Positions 52,755 through 61,404 of a stretch of 64,000 nt of DNA are shown here, piece after piece. A model generated the notes under the pieces. That model was not told where the DNA came from. It was given only the letters and a program-made list of their open reading frames with translations, and did no database searches. Where the stretch lies: NCBI GenBank assembly GCA_023442465.1, contig JAEZZQ010000007.1, positions 248,001 through 312,000 on the forward strand. The letters run 5' to 3'. The position numbers and the translations under genes are program-made. The number at the start of each line of letters is the position of its first letter. Position 1 is the stretch's first letter. The stretch comes from Bacillota bacterium. Its GTDB lineage: Bacteria; Bacillota; Clostridia; Lachnospirales; Lachnospiraceae.

Positions 52755-54230
52755 TTATTCCTTTACTTCACGGTACTTTCTGAATACAAAGTGCAGGCAT
52801 GTGCCCTCGTTCTCCTTACTCGTTGCCCATATATATCCACCGTGGTCTTCCACGATTTTCTTTACAATTGATAAGCCGATTCCGCTTCCTCCCTTGGAAG
52901 AGTTTCTGGAAGCATCTGTACGGTAAAAACGCTCAAAAATGTTCGACAAGTCTTTGGCTGCAATACCTTTTCCGTTATCCTCTATCTCTACCCGGATAGA
53001 ATCCACTTCATCCAGTATACGGATGTCGATGACTCCCTTTTCCTTATCCAGATACTTGACGCTATTGCCGATGATATTGCTGATTACCCGCTTTAGCTGT
53101 TCCGGATCCGCAATGATTATCGTATCCGGGGAAACTAAGTTGAAATAATTGAGTTCGATATTTTTCGATTCCAGATCCAGGCCCACCTCTTCGATACAAT
53201 CCCCGAAGTAGTCCGCCACATTGATACGGTGGAAATGATAGGGCATCCGGTTGGAATCGATTCCCGAGTAGACGGTCAGCTCATTGATCAGCCGGTCCAT
53301 ATCGTTTGCCTTATTATAAATGGTCTTAATATACTTATCCATTTTCTCAGGGGTATCCGCAACGCCATCCATGATACCTTCCACATAGCCCTTTATCGCA
53401 GTGATGGGAGTCTTTAAATCATGGGAAATATTGCTGATCAGCTCTCTGTTCTGCTTCTCGTGCTCGAATTTTTCATCCGTGGTCTCCTTCAGACGCAGGC
53501 GCATGTCTTCATAATTTTTATACAGTTCCCCTATTTCGCCTTTGTTATCCGTATTCAGCATGTATTCCAGGTTGCCGCGGGCAATGCTCTTCATTGCCAT
53601 ATTCAATTCGTTTATCGGCAGGAATACACCCATGTGAATCCAGCGGGTGAGCATCACGCTGGTAAACAGCAATATTAATATAATAGCGATAAACATGTCT
53701 ATTAAAAGCTGCTTCGATATCAGTGTGTGTATCTTGGTAATAATGAAAAAACTTCCCTCCGTACCGTCAGAAAAAGTGAAATCCAACTGCTTTACCAGCT
53801 TTTCCATGCTGTTATAATAATAACCCGCATCATGGCTTTCATTCGCGTATCCGTATGCAGGGAGAATATTGAATATCTTATCCGCAGCTACGGTATTTCC
53901 TGCATAATATAGCTGATCTCCTTTACGAACGAGAATATAGGAGGCTTTGTCCTCTATTCCTTTATTTATATCGTTGAGATAAGCAGTATCTTCCAGTTTC
54001 GCCTCATCCGTGGCTATCTGCTTCTTCACTTCTTTAAAAACCTTCTCGGAAATCAGTTCGAAGGTCTGCGCAGGGTCTGACATCATCGTATAGTCGACGT
54101 TCACCATTCCGAATTCCCGCTGTGCATTCATCAAATATCCTCCGATACTTATGAATGCCAAGGCCGTCAGCATCAGAGGCAGAAATACAATTGTAAGAAA
54201 CGTAACTAACAATCTCGTCTTAAACTTCAT
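52755..54230 (-). CDS. Sensor histidine kinase (HAMP, HisKA, HATPase)
   Basis: A 491-residue kinase with two transmembrane helices (about residues 7-30 and 183-203) flanking an extracytoplasmic sensor domain. HAMP follows at about 205-260. The phosphoacceptor histidine lies in NISHDLKTPITAIKGYVEG, the N-box is ISNIIGNSVKY, and the G-boxes include VEIEDNGKGI and GGSGIGLSIVKKIVE. It is upstream of the OmpR-type regulator. Divergent to it lies the Fur/PerR-type gene. Confidence 0.95.
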   Translation of the reverse strand: MKFKTRLLVTFLTIVFLPLMLTALAFISIGGYLMNAQREFGMVNVDYTMMSDPAQTFELISEKVFKEVKKQIATDEAKLEDTAYLNDINKGIEDKASYILVRKGDQLYYAGNTVAADKIFNILPAYGYANESHDAGYYYNSMEKLVKQLDFTFSDGTEGSFFIITKIHTLISKQLLIDMFIAIILILLFTSVMLTRWIHMGVFLPINELNMAMKSIARGNLEYMLNTDNKGEIGELYKNYEDMRLRLKETTDEKFEHEKQNRELISNISHDLKTPITAIKGYVEGIMDGVADTPEKMDKYIKTIYNKANDMDRLINELTVYSGIDSNRMPYHFHRINVADYFGDCIEEVGLDLESKNIELNYFNLVSPDTIIIADPEQLKRVISNIIGNSVKYLDKEKGVIDIRILDEVDSIRVEIEDNGKGIAAKDLSNIFERFYRTDASRNSSKGGSGIGLSIVKKIVEDHGGYIWATSKENEGTCLHFVFRKYREVKE

Positions 54231-54393
54231 AGTTATTTCCCCTGCACTTTATTTATTATTACGATTATAGCACATGATAGCCCTTTATATTATAAAAAGA
54301 ACAGTAGAAACTTATTAAATCTTTGTAAAATAATTCACTATTTATTATTTTTAAGTGTTATAATGTTAGTATTATAATATTTATCAAATAGTC

Positions 54394-54441
54394 TTGACAC
54401 AACAAATTTCTTTGTTATAATAAAAGTAGTAATCATTACTA
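54394..54441 (+). promoter_or_regulatory. Promoter and operator of the Fur/PerR-type gene
   Basis: TTGACA (54394-54399), 16 bp, TATAAT (54416-54421), then a perfect 7-1-7 palindrome TAGTAATCATTACTA (54427-54441) at the likely transcription start. The palindrome matches the PerR/Fur box form and recurs at nifJ. Autorepression by the encoded regulator is likely. Confidence 0.8.
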
Positions 54442-54459
54442 ATTTTGAAGGAGCAGTAA

Positions 54460-54852
54460 ATGGCAGTTAAATACAGCAGACAGCGGGAGGTCATTAAAGA
54501 CTTCCTTTGCACGAGAAAAGATCACCCCACTGCGGACATGGTATATATGAATGTCCGGCAGCAATATCCTAATATAAGTCTGGGTACCGTATACCGCAAT
54601 CTGACGCTTCTCACCGAACGGGGAGAAATACAGAAGATCAGCGTGGGCGACGGCGTGGATCACTTTGATGCGGACACCTCTCCCCATAATCACTTTATCT
54701 GCATGGGATGCGGAAGCGTTATCGACCTGGAGATGGAGAGCATCGAACATATTTCCGAGTCTGCACGCCGGAACTTCAATGGGCGTATCGATGGCCATGT
54801 TACTTATTTTTATGGCTTATGCGGGGACTGCTGCAAGTCGAATCTTTCATAA
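54460..54852 (+). CDS. Fur/PerR-family transcriptional regulator
   Basis: A 130-residue metalloregulator. The winged helix covers residues 1-75 (SRQREVIKDFLCTRKDHPTA; recognition region ISLGTVYRNLTLL). The dimerisation domain has a regulatory metal site made of DHFDADTSPHNHF and a structural zinc site of two CxxC pairs (CMGCGS and CGDCCKS). The next gene is a rubrerythrin, which argues for a PerR-type peroxide sensor rather than Fur. Its operator palindrome also precedes nifJ. AAGGAGCAGTAA comes before the ATG. Confidence 0.93.
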   Translation: MAVKYSRQREVIKDFLCTRKDHPTADMVYMNVRQQYPNISLGTVYRNLTLLTERGEIQKISVGDGVDHFDADTSPHNHFICMGCGSVIDLEMESIEHISESARRNFNGRIDGHVTYFYGLCGDCCKSNLS

Positions 54853-54942
54853 TCCTCATGGATGATTAGTTAAGTTACTCTATGGCAGTTATTATAAGCA
54901 AGAAAAATTGAAAAGCATGAAAATGAAAAGGAGAATACGATT

Positions 54943-55482
54943 ATGAAATTTGTATGTCAAGTATGTGGTTATGTTCATGAAGGAGATGCAGCACCGGAAA
55001 ACTGTCCTATCTGTAATGCACCGGCTTCCAAATTTACTCAGCAGAGCGACACTATGACATGGGCTGCTGAACACGTAGTAGGCGTTGCTCAGGGCGTTAG
55101 CGAAGATATTTTAATGGACTTAAGAGACAACTTCAAGGGAGAATGCTCCGAAGTCGGCATGTATCTGGCTATGTCAAGAGTTGCACATAGAGAAGGTTAT
55201 CCTGAAATCGGTTTATATTGGGAAAAAGCAGCTTGGGAAGAAGCAGAGCACGCTGCAAAATTCGCTGAATTATTGGGCGAAGTAGTAACGGATTCCACAA
55301 AGAAGAACCTCGAGATGAGAGTAGAAGCTGAAAACGGAGCAACCGCAGGCAAGTTCGACCTTGCAAAGCGCGCAAAGGCTGCCAACCTCGATGCAATTCA
55401 TGACACGGTTCATGAGATGGCGAGAGACGAGGCTAGACACGGCAAAGCATTTGAGGGACTTCTGAAGAGATACTTTGGCTAA
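54943..55482 (+). CDS. rbr: Rubrerythrin with N-terminal rubredoxin domain (reverse type)
   Basis: A 179-residue peroxide-detoxifying enzyme. Residues 1-35 are a rubredoxin-like domain (CQVCGYVHEGDAA, CPICNAP). A ferritin-like four-helix domain with a di-iron site follows: CSEVGMYLAMSRVAHREG, EEAEHAAKFAE and ARDEARHGKAFEG. The usual order is the opposite, so this is the so-called reverse rubrerythrin found in clostridia, where it reduces hydrogen peroxide at the expense of NADH through rubredoxin-type carriers. It follows the Fur/PerR-type gene by 90 bp. AAAAGGAGAATACG precedes the ATG. Confidence 0.96.
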   Translation: MKFVCQVCGYVHEGDAAPENCPICNAPASKFTQQSDTMTWAAEHVVGVAQGVSEDILMDLRDNFKGECSEVGMYLAMSRVAHREGYPEIGLYWEKAAWEEAEHAAKFAELLGEVVTDSTKKNLEMRVEAENGATAGKFDLAKRAKAANLDAIHDTVHEMARDEARHGKAFEGLLKRYFG

Positions 55483-55520
55483 ATTAAGTAAGCTATATAG
55501 AAATAGAATAAGACTTTTAG

Positions 55521-55556
55521 AGGAATGAGTACAAATGTGCTCGTTCCTTTTTTTGT
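55521..55556 (+). terminator. Terminator after rubrerythrin
   Basis: AGGAATGAG and CTCGTTCCT with inner ACA/TGT form the stem, followed by TTTTTTTG. Confidence 0.85.
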
Positions 55557-55694
55557 TTTAAATATGAGTTTTTAGTTAGATATCATATGAAAGGATCTAC
55601 GCTATAAAACTGATGCTATTTTATCTGAAAATATGGTAAAATGAAAAAGATTACCCTGAAAATATACATATATCATACGAGGAATGATTGGAAT

Positions 55695-56381
55695 ATGAAT
55701 AATAAAAATGTAAAACAGCTATTATTTTCTTTAGGAGCGGATTTGTGCGGAATCGCAAGTATAGATAGATTTAATGATGCACCCAGAGGCTATCATCCAT
55801 TAGATGTACTATCCTCTTGTAAATCCGTTATTTCTTTTGCGTGTCGATTTCCAGCAGGTACTTTGGCTTGCAAAACAGCTGTTCCATATACACGAGTACG
55901 GAATTCTATTACTCCTAAAATGGATTCGATTGCACTTGATTTTTGTATTGAAATGGAGAAAAATGGATTTTTGGCGGTACCTATTCCTACAAATGAAAGT
56001 GAATGGGATGAAAACACCGGAAGATGGCGTTCCATCGTTTCACAAAAGCACGCAGCCCAGGCGGCTGGGCTTGGAACAATCGGAAGGCATTCTCTGTTAA
56101 TTACTCCTGAGTTCGGAAGTATGGTTTGGCTGGGAACCGTATTAACAGAAGCCGAGCTTGTACCGGATAATATGAAAGAACGCCTTTGCAATGATTGCAG
56201 CCTATGTGTTGAAGTTTGTCCCTCAAATGCACTAAAGAACCTTGACTTGGAGCAACAAACTTGTTGGGATTATGCATTTGGTGATGATGAAACTAAAAAA
56301 AATTGGATTATTTCGTGCCATAAATGCAGAGATATATGTCCCTATAATCTTGGAACTGAAAACAAAAAATTAAAACGCTAA
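55695..56381 (+). CDS. QueG-like 4Fe-4S protein (short epoxyqueuosine-reductase family)
   Basis: A 228-residue iron-sulfur protein of the COG1600/QueG type. A B12-binding-like N-terminal part (GADLCGIASIDRF, GTIGRHSLLITPEFGS) is followed by two ferredoxin clusters: CNDCSLCVEVCPSNAL and CHKCRDICPYN. QueG, which makes queuosine in tRNA, is usually about 370-390 residues and has extra C-terminal repeats that are missing here. The enzyme may therefore have another substrate. The start is ATG 55695 (GAGGAATGATTGG upstream); an earlier in-frame ATG at 55641 lacks a ribosome site. Confidence 0.8.
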   Translation: MNNKNVKQLLFSLGADLCGIASIDRFNDAPRGYHPLDVLSSCKSVISFACRFPAGTLACKTAVPYTRVRNSITPKMDSIALDFCIEMEKNGFLAVPIPTNESEWDENTGRWRSIVSQKHAAQAAGLGTIGRHSLLITPEFGSMVWLGTVLTEAELVPDNMKERLCNDCSLCVEVCPSNALKNLDLEQQTCWDYAFGDDETKKNWIISCHKCRDICPYNLGTENKKLKR

Positions 56382-56492
56382 ACATTTTAATCCTGCTGTG
56401 ATTTTCCTCTCTTTGAAAACTTTATATCCAAGGCGTTCATATAATGATATATTTCTTTTGCTTCTGGTACAGGTAAACAATTCGTATCTTTT
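56370..56492 (-). pseudogene. Remnant of a GNAT acetyltransferase (C-terminus)
   Basis: On the minus strand, directly after a TGA, the frame reads KRYELFTCTRSKRNISLYERLGYKVF and ends GLKCLAF. NISLYERLGYKVF is the classic last strand-helix of GNAT enzymes. No N-terminal part is seen, and the remnant overlaps the stop of the QueG-like gene. The rest of 56493-56758 contains no intact gene; other frames hold short open stretches without a start. Confidence 0.5.
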
Positions 56493-56758
56493 TCACAATA
56501 AGCTCTGACGGAATGCATAATTACATTGATTTCGTCTATTCTTTCAAGCAGGATAGCCAATTTGCAGGAATTCCATAAATTTGTTCACATCCGTTATGAA
56601 ACTCCCATGATTCCTGATCAGATTTTATTTAAAAGATAAAAAGAGAATATAGGCAAATTGACAAGATAAGTATAATATTCTACACTGATAAATAATTGTT
56701 GGTTTGTGCCAGGCAAATAAGGCATAAAACATTTCTTTCGGAGGAGGGGGAGTACAAA

Positions 56759-57322
56759 ATGGATAGAATAAAATTAGTTTCTCCTGCAGCGGAACATAAA
56801 GGCGCAGCCGAAAGCTACAAAAAAGAGTTTTTTGATTGCGGTGAAGCCGTAATTAACGGCAGTGCGTTATTAGACCAGATGGAATATGACGAATGGTTAG
56901 AGAACACGAAGCGCAACAGCAATCCTAAGACCGCCAGAGCCGATTGGGTGGCCGCAAGCACCTTCTTTGCCATACGGGAAAGTGATAGCCGGATTATCGG
57001 CATGATTGATATAAGGCACAATCTTGACAACGAATTTCTTGCTCAATACGGCGGGCATATCGGATATTCAGTCAGGCCGGGTGAACGAAGAAAAGGATAT
57101 GCTGCGAAGATGCTGCAACAAGCCTTGGATTACGCAAGATGCCTTGGTTTATCCAGTGTTATGCTGGGGTGCTATTCTGACAATCTTGCATCAAAAAAGA
57201 CGATTGAAACATACGATGGCCGGTTAACAGAAGTAAAGCCATACCTTGACGGCAGAATGATGAATGTTTATTGGATTGACCTTACCATTATATACTCTTC
57301 TTCATTCTCATCAACAATTTGA
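56759..57322 (+). CDS. GNAT-family N-acetyltransferase
   Basis: A 187-residue acetyl-CoA-dependent transferase. The acetyl-CoA loop is YSVRPGERRKGYAAKML, followed by QALDYARCLGLSSVMLGCY and SDNLASKKTIE. The ribosome site GGAGGAGGGGGAG is strong. The last 17 residues run into the antisense of the next, convergent gene and extend past the usual WIDL end, which suggests loss of an older stop codon. Substrate unknown. Confidence 0.88.
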   Translation: MDRIKLVSPAAEHKGAAESYKKEFFDCGEAVINGSALLDQMEYDEWLENTKRNSNPKTARADWVAASTFFAIRESDSRIIGMIDIRHNLDNEFLAQYGGHIGYSVRPGERRKGYAAKMLQQALDYARCLGLSSVMLGCYSDNLASKKTIETYDGRLTEVKPYLDGRMMNVYWIDLTIIYSSSFSSTI

Positions 57323-57744
57323 AAGCCAACCTTTTTATACAGATTCCATGCATAATTTGCTTTCTGTACCGCCAATGATACTTTTGTGTGTCCTGCTTGC
57401 TTCAAACGCTTTAACATTTCCTGCATCAGTTCGGTGCCAATTCCGTGTCCGCGAAAATCTTTATAAAGCGATATGGCAAACTCAGGAGTAACTTCATCAA
57501 CCTTACCATACCCGTTAATATTTCTTACCCATACGGCGCCAACTACCTTATTATCCACTTCCGCACATAAACAAAAATCACCTGTTTCCTCGCCAAAATG
57601 CTCAATATATATTTGAAGTTCCGGCTTATAAATAATTGATTTTGGCGCTAAATCCGTTTCGTCCGGCTGGAAAATTGCTTCATATAAAAAATCTTCAAGC
57701 AGGTGATGTTCTTCCTCTCTAAGCTCTCTGATCGTATAATTCAT
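57268..57744 (-). CDS. GNAT-family N-acetyltransferase
   Basis: A 158-residue enzyme with the acetyl-CoA motif ISLYKDFRGHGIGTELMQEML and the C-terminal VQKANYAWNLYKKVGFQIVDENEEEYIMV. The N-terminus MNYTIRELREEEHHLLEDFLYEAIF is typical of a group common in clostridia. It converges on and overlaps the preceding acetyltransferase gene by 55 bp. Substrate unknown. Confidence 0.9.
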   Translation of the reverse strand: MNYTIRELREEEHHLLEDFLYEAIFQPDETDLAPKSIIYKPELQIYIEHFGEETGDFCLCAEVDNKVVGAVWVRNINGYGKVDEVTPEFAISLYKDFRGHGIGTELMQEMLKRLKQAGHTKVSLAVQKANYAWNLYKKVGFQIVDENEEEYIMVRSIQ

Positions 57745-57827
57745 GATATCCCTCTACTTTCATTTGGTTATGCAATCGGAGTTCAAAGACCCTTTAACAA
57801 ATAGAATCAGTAATGAAATTCCTTCAA

Positions 57828-58511
57828 TCATCTAACCGCTGACATATACCGATTATACAAATCAGAAATCCTGTCCATACATTCGATATATAAATTTTTT
57901 ATTTTGATATTCATAGAAATCCTTAAATACGCTTCTTCTTCCAGCAATTCCCGGAATGGTTTTACCCTGGAATCATAATACATAAAATCGATTTTAGATA
58001 AAATATCAATATAGCATTCTAATACATTTGAGTATTGTCCTTCACATTCCCGAAGTTCACATTTATATTGAATATATGCTAAAAAGTTCTTTACATCATT
58101 TGCAAAAAATCTTCCGTTATCCTTTACTTGATCTTTTCCATAATAATGCCCAAAAGGAGTTTGCCATTCATGTCCGTATTCCTTATCATGTATTAAAGTA
58201 ACCTTATAATATTGCTTTAAGTCTTCAAATCCGATTCCTAATGGCTTTAATGCCTGAGATATATGTGATACAAACAAATAATCATCATTTGCTAAATGAT
58301 TAAATATTACCTCATTTATTTTAACATTTTCGATTGAAGTTTTAGATAGCCAATGGATATAATTATTATCTACAACACCAACAATTAAAACATTTCCCAG
58401 CGAATCAAAATATAGTTCAATCCATTTTTCTCTTTTACTTAGGTCATAATTGGGAATTGTTTTTGTTATCGTATTTGTCTGATTATACTGTTCAATTTCT
58501 TCTGCCTTCAT
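57828..58511 (-). CDS. Hypothetical soluble protein
   Basis: A 227-residue protein, no signal peptide, rich in Tyr, Asn and Asp. Segments include KREKWIELYFDSLGNVLIVGVV, HIS-rich DKEYGHEWQTPFGHYYGKDQ and a helical C-terminal half with FLAYIQYKCELRECEGQ. I do not recognise a family. The start at ATG 58511 has GGGGAGGAAAG upstream. It is a single gene in an accessory stretch with low GC, consistent with transfer. Confidence 0.65.
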   Translation of the reverse strand: MKAEEIEQYNQTNTITKTIPNYDLSKREKWIELYFDSLGNVLIVGVVDNNYIHWLSKTSIENVKINEVIFNHLANDDYLFVSHISQALKPLGIGFEDLKQYYKVTLIHDKEYGHEWQTPFGHYYGKDQVKDNGRFFANDVKNFLAYIQYKCELRECEGQYSNVLECYIDILSKIDFMYYDSRVKPFRELLEEEAYLRISMNIKIKNLYIECMDRISDLYNRYMSAVR

Positions 58512-58761
58512 ATCTTTCCTCCCCAATATTATAAGTCCTTTTTCTGCTTAGATTTTTATCTTTATCCATCCATAAAAATTTTGTAATATATTAATATTAT
58601 TTTGGAATTACCGTATTGCATCTTCCTAATTTTTGCATGGCATCCTGCGTTCTTGTTTGGAATGCTTGATAAGTATACTTTAAAACTACTTTTACTCTAT
58701 TCACAAATATGCTAAAGTAAAATTGTAGCATATACATAAATTAGAAGTACAGGGGGAAAGC

Positions 58762-59178
58762 ATGCAAATTAAAAACATAGAAAAATTTATCGATAAGCGG
58801 AAGGTATGCTTTATCTGTTCCATAGATAGCGGCTGCTTTCCAAACATAAAAGCAATGCTAATGCCAAGAAAAAGAAACGGTTTGAAAGAATTTTATTTTT
58901 CAACAAATACTTCTTCTATGCGTGTCGAACAGTATAAAAGCAATCCCAATGCGTGTATCTATTTCTATCACAAGGGACTGATAAAGTACACCGGCGTTAT
59001 GCTGATCGGGAAAATGGAAATCTTAACGGATCAACAATCCAAAAACATGCTTTGGAAAAGGGGCGATACCATTTTTTATAAAAAAGGCGTGACGGACCCT
59101 GATTATTGTGTCTTAAAATTTACCGCTCAAAGCGGCAGATATTATTGTGATTTAAAAACTGAAAGCTTTGAATTGTAG
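58762..59178 (+). CDS. Pyridoxamine 5'-phosphate oxidase-like FMN-binding protein
   Basis: A 138-residue split-barrel flavoprotein. The pattern includes KVCFICSIDSGCFPNIKAML, FYFSTNTSSMRVEQYKSNPNACIYFY and TGVMLIGKMEILTDQQSK, as in the PNPOx/general-stress-protein family. It may bind FMN, F420-like cofactors or heme; the substrate is unknown. AGGGGGAAAGC precedes the ATG. Confidence 0.88.
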   Translation: MQIKNIEKFIDKRKVCFICSIDSGCFPNIKAMLMPRKRNGLKEFYFSTNTSSMRVEQYKSNPNACIYFYHKGLIKYTGVMLIGKMEILTDQQSKNMLWKRGDTIFYKKGVTDPDYCVLKFTAQSGRYYCDLKTESFEL

Positions 59179-59226
59179 ATGTAGAAATTGAAATCTACAT
59201 TGGCAGCCGGTTTCAAGTCTTCCTAT

Positions 59227-59943
59227 TTATGAAAAGGTTAACGCTCTTCTCAAATTTGTAATGCGCTCGGTGCAATCCGCTTCTCTCGTTTCCCTTTTCC
59301 TCCAGTCATCGGAAAGGGGAAAATATACATTATCATTTACAGAACTTCCCATATCCCATTTCCCGTTCTTATTCTTATTAGCTTCCAGCCAATCCAAGAC
59401 AAATTGCAGTTTTACTTTGCTTGTTTTATATTTTGCGAGCAGCTCCGCAGCCGCAAGGTAATGACTGGCCGCCTTGCTTTCGAATTCTTGTGGTGGTATA
59501 ATGATTTCTCTATCATATATATATAGTAAATTCCTTTTTCCCCATTCAGGATATATTCGATAAGAGCTCTCTCCGTATTTTCATCCAGACAGTATGAGGT
59601 TTGTAAATATATTCCAGTCGTGCAGCTTTTCTCTTCTGTCAGGAATTTCATTCTTGCCTGTCAGGCAATCATTCATATAGGAAACTGCTTTTCTTATACA
59701 TTCATCCTCTATTGTATAGCCCAGATACATCAATCGCCGTAGTGCCTGCTCGGTGGTTATCTGTGAATGATAGAACTGAGAAAGACTGTGAAACCATCCC
59801 CACTTCCCATCTTCCTCCTGCAATGAAATTATTTGCTTCGCCCATTTCGGATCCTTATGCAAGTCCAGCTCCTCCCGGCTTAAAATCTGTATTACTATTT
59901 TCCCTTTTTCACTATGACGACTTTTCCTCTGTTTCCCCAACAA
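59227..59943 (-). pseudogene. Prenyltransferase-like alpha-toroid protein interrupted by one in-frame TGA
   Basis: One continuous reading frame of 239 codons, broken only by TGA at 59581-59583. Before it the protein reads KWAKQIISLQEEDGKWGWFH, TTEQALRRLMYLGYTIEDE and ends NIFTNLILSG. After it comes KYGESSYRIYPEWGKRNL, SKAASHYLAAAELLAKY and NKNGKWDMGSSVNDNVYFPL, ending LTFS. The repeats recall squalene/prenyltransferase-type toroids. The start is unclear: TTG at 59943 or 59946 behind GGGAG, and no ATG. The HD gene lies just upstream. A nonsense mutation from TGG or CGA is the simplest explanation. Confidence 0.7.
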
Positions 59944-59992
59944 ATAAGTAAAATCTCCCGCACAAATATAAGTTGATTTATCAAATAGCGTT

Positions 59993-60535
59993 TTATCTAC
60001 GTACCGGAAATCTATTTGCTATAGCTATAAATTCCTTTTCTACATCCGCAAAATTTCTAAGCTCCAAATCAGGTACAGCATATAAGCGAGGCGCTTCTAT
60101 CTCCTCTCCCCCTGCTATCAGCTCGGAAAGCTCACTTTCGAGCATTTGATCGTCGATTTCCTTTACCTGCCTTTTCTCTTCTTCACTCAAATCTCCCAGT
60201 TCAAATTTTTCAAAAATCACATTCATGATTCCCTCTTCAATTTCCAAGTAATTCGTCAAATACTTTTTTACCGGACGGATAATATCCGAGATATACGCTT
60301 CACTGGCATCATGAAGCAGGCATGCCAGGATTACACGCTTCGACCATCCCCTCGCCTCTGCCTCCTTCGCACAATTGATGGAATGCTGACCTACGGAATA
60401 GAAATATTTCAAATGTCCGCCTCCCCTGCAAAGCAGGCTGAGTGCGTGCCCTATATCCTCGATGAGAATATCCTTTTCTTCTATTTCGATAGGATTGAAC
60501 TGCAATCCGCTGTATGTGCTCATTTTATCTCTCAT
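59993..60535 (-). CDS. HD-domain phosphohydrolase (YfbR-like)
   Basis: A 180-residue metal-dependent hydrolase. The HD residues are visible as YFYSVGQHSINCA, ILACLLHDASEAYISDI and late EIDDQMLESE. The size and pattern fit the YfbR/HDDC2-like 5'-nucleotidase or a related phosphohydrolase. AGGAGGAGTTTTT precedes the ATG at 60533-60535. The downstream interrupted toroid gene may have been part of the same transcript. Confidence 0.88.
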   Translation of the reverse strand: MRDKMSTYSGLQFNPIEIEEKDILIEDIGHALSLLCRGGGHLKYFYSVGQHSINCAKEAEARGWSKRVILACLLHDASEAYISDIIRPVKKYLTNYLEIEEGIMNVIFEKFELGDLSEEEKRQVKEIDDQMLESELSELIAGGEEIEAPRLYAVPDLELRNFADVEKEFIAIANRFPVRR

Positions 60536-60604
60536 AAAAACTCCTCCTGGACATTTCGTGCTATCATCTTCCTATCATTGCGACTTCGTACAAAAATATT
60601 TTAT

Positions 60605-60828
60605 CATACTTCTTTCCTCTTGTTTCAAATTTTATTCTATAGAGTTGCCTTCAATTTTATTCCTCAATTTTGTCTTCTAATTTTATTTCTTACTTTTATT
60701 TTTCTTTTGTTTCTTACCTTTACCTCTTGTTTTACTTCTTGTTTTTATCTCTTACTTTTGTCTCTTGCTTTTGTCCCTTGCTTTTGTCCCTTGCTTTTGT
60801 CCCTTGCTTTTATTTTCCACTTTTGCCC
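60605..60828. repeat. Pyrimidine-rich tandem repeat, best unit 13 bp
   Basis: CTTTTGTCCCTTG is repeated four times almost exactly at about 60757-60810 and preceded by more degenerate versions (TTTTATCTCTTAC, TTTTACTTCTTGT). It lies upstream of the HD gene. No gene is seen in 60536-60860. Confidence 0.75.
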
Positions 60829-60870
60829 CTAATTCCTCATAACACACCTGCAGCTAATCCAAAAAACTAG

Positions 60871-60944
60871 TGATAGATTATTGACAAATTCCTATCATAT
60901 GTTATATTAATGATAGTAAATTAAAAATATTCTATCACGATAGA
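60871..60944 (+). promoter_or_regulatory. Promoter and operator cluster of the MqsR-Panacea locus
   Basis: TTGACA (60881-60886), 16 bp, TATATT (60903-60908). Four copies of CTATCA or TGATAG surround it: TGATAG 60871, CTATCA 60892, TGATAG 60911, and the palindrome TCTATC-AC-GATAGA at 60931-60944. The layout suits autoregulation by the antitoxin's helix-turn-helix. Confidence 0.65.
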
Positions 60945-60975
60945 TTCCATTAAGAAAGAAGGTATTTAATTATCA

Positions 60976-61356
60976 ATGGATATCAATCATGTAGAATATT
61001 ATTTAAATGATGTTAAGAAATCAATCCGTTCCGGTCGCTACCGGATAGCCTTGAATAACCGGCGGCAGAAAAACAGGCGCTTATTTAGCGAGTATGTCAT
61101 CGATGAAGCCAAAAGCAAAGAAATCCTGCTCAGTCTCACTGCATATGATTTTTCTGAAGCAGTGAGAAACGAACACTCCGGGTTTGAACATGAATGGCTG
61201 TATATTTTCGGTAAGAATGTGAAGCTGTTGCTGCGCTTTGGGTGTCTCGAAGAAGATGTTCCTTTATACATAAAGCTCAATAAATTGGAGAATCAATTCA
61301 TTATTGTTATATCCTTTCATAGGCAAGACTATCCTTTAGATTATGCTTTTCGATAA
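60976..61356 (+). CDS. MqsR-like toxin (putative RNA interferase)
   Basis: A 126-residue basic protein matching the MqsR/RelE-like layout: N-terminal helix with DVKKSIRSGRYRIA, a KNRRLF segment, KSKEILLSLTAYDFSEAVRN, EWLYIFGKNV and the closing strands LYIKLNKLENQFIIVISFH. MqsR cleaves mRNA at GC-containing sites. The partner 48 bp downstream has an MqsA-like zinc finger and HTH fused to a Panacea domain. This supports a type II toxin-antitoxin pair, with toxin encoded first as in mqsRA. The toxin call is by pattern; catalytic residues cannot be assigned surely. Confidence 0.7.
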   Translation: MDINHVEYYLNDVKKSIRSGRYRIALNNRRQKNRRLFSEYVIDEAKSKEILLSLTAYDFSEAVRNEHSGFEHEWLYIFGKNVKLLLRFGCLEEDVPLYIKLNKLENQFIIVISFHRQDYPLDYAFR

Positions 61357-61404
61357 TCAATTGATAAATATTATTAATTTGAGAAGAGAATGGAGGAATC
61401 TCAT

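Noticed and set aside
56390..56560. Minus-strand open frame in the same stretch as the GNAT remnant (containing MHSVRAYCEKDTNC)
   Set aside because: It has no plausible start with a ribosome site and no recognised family, while the overlapping GNAT motif is specific.
59581..59583. Selenocysteine at the in-frame TGA
   Set aside because: No selenoprotein family fits the toroid-like sequence, and no SECIS-like hairpin is obvious right after it; a nonsense mutation is simpler.
60605..60828. Possible CRISPR array
   Set aside because: The units are 13 bp, contiguous and without spacers, so this is a tandem repeat. No cas genes are present in the window.
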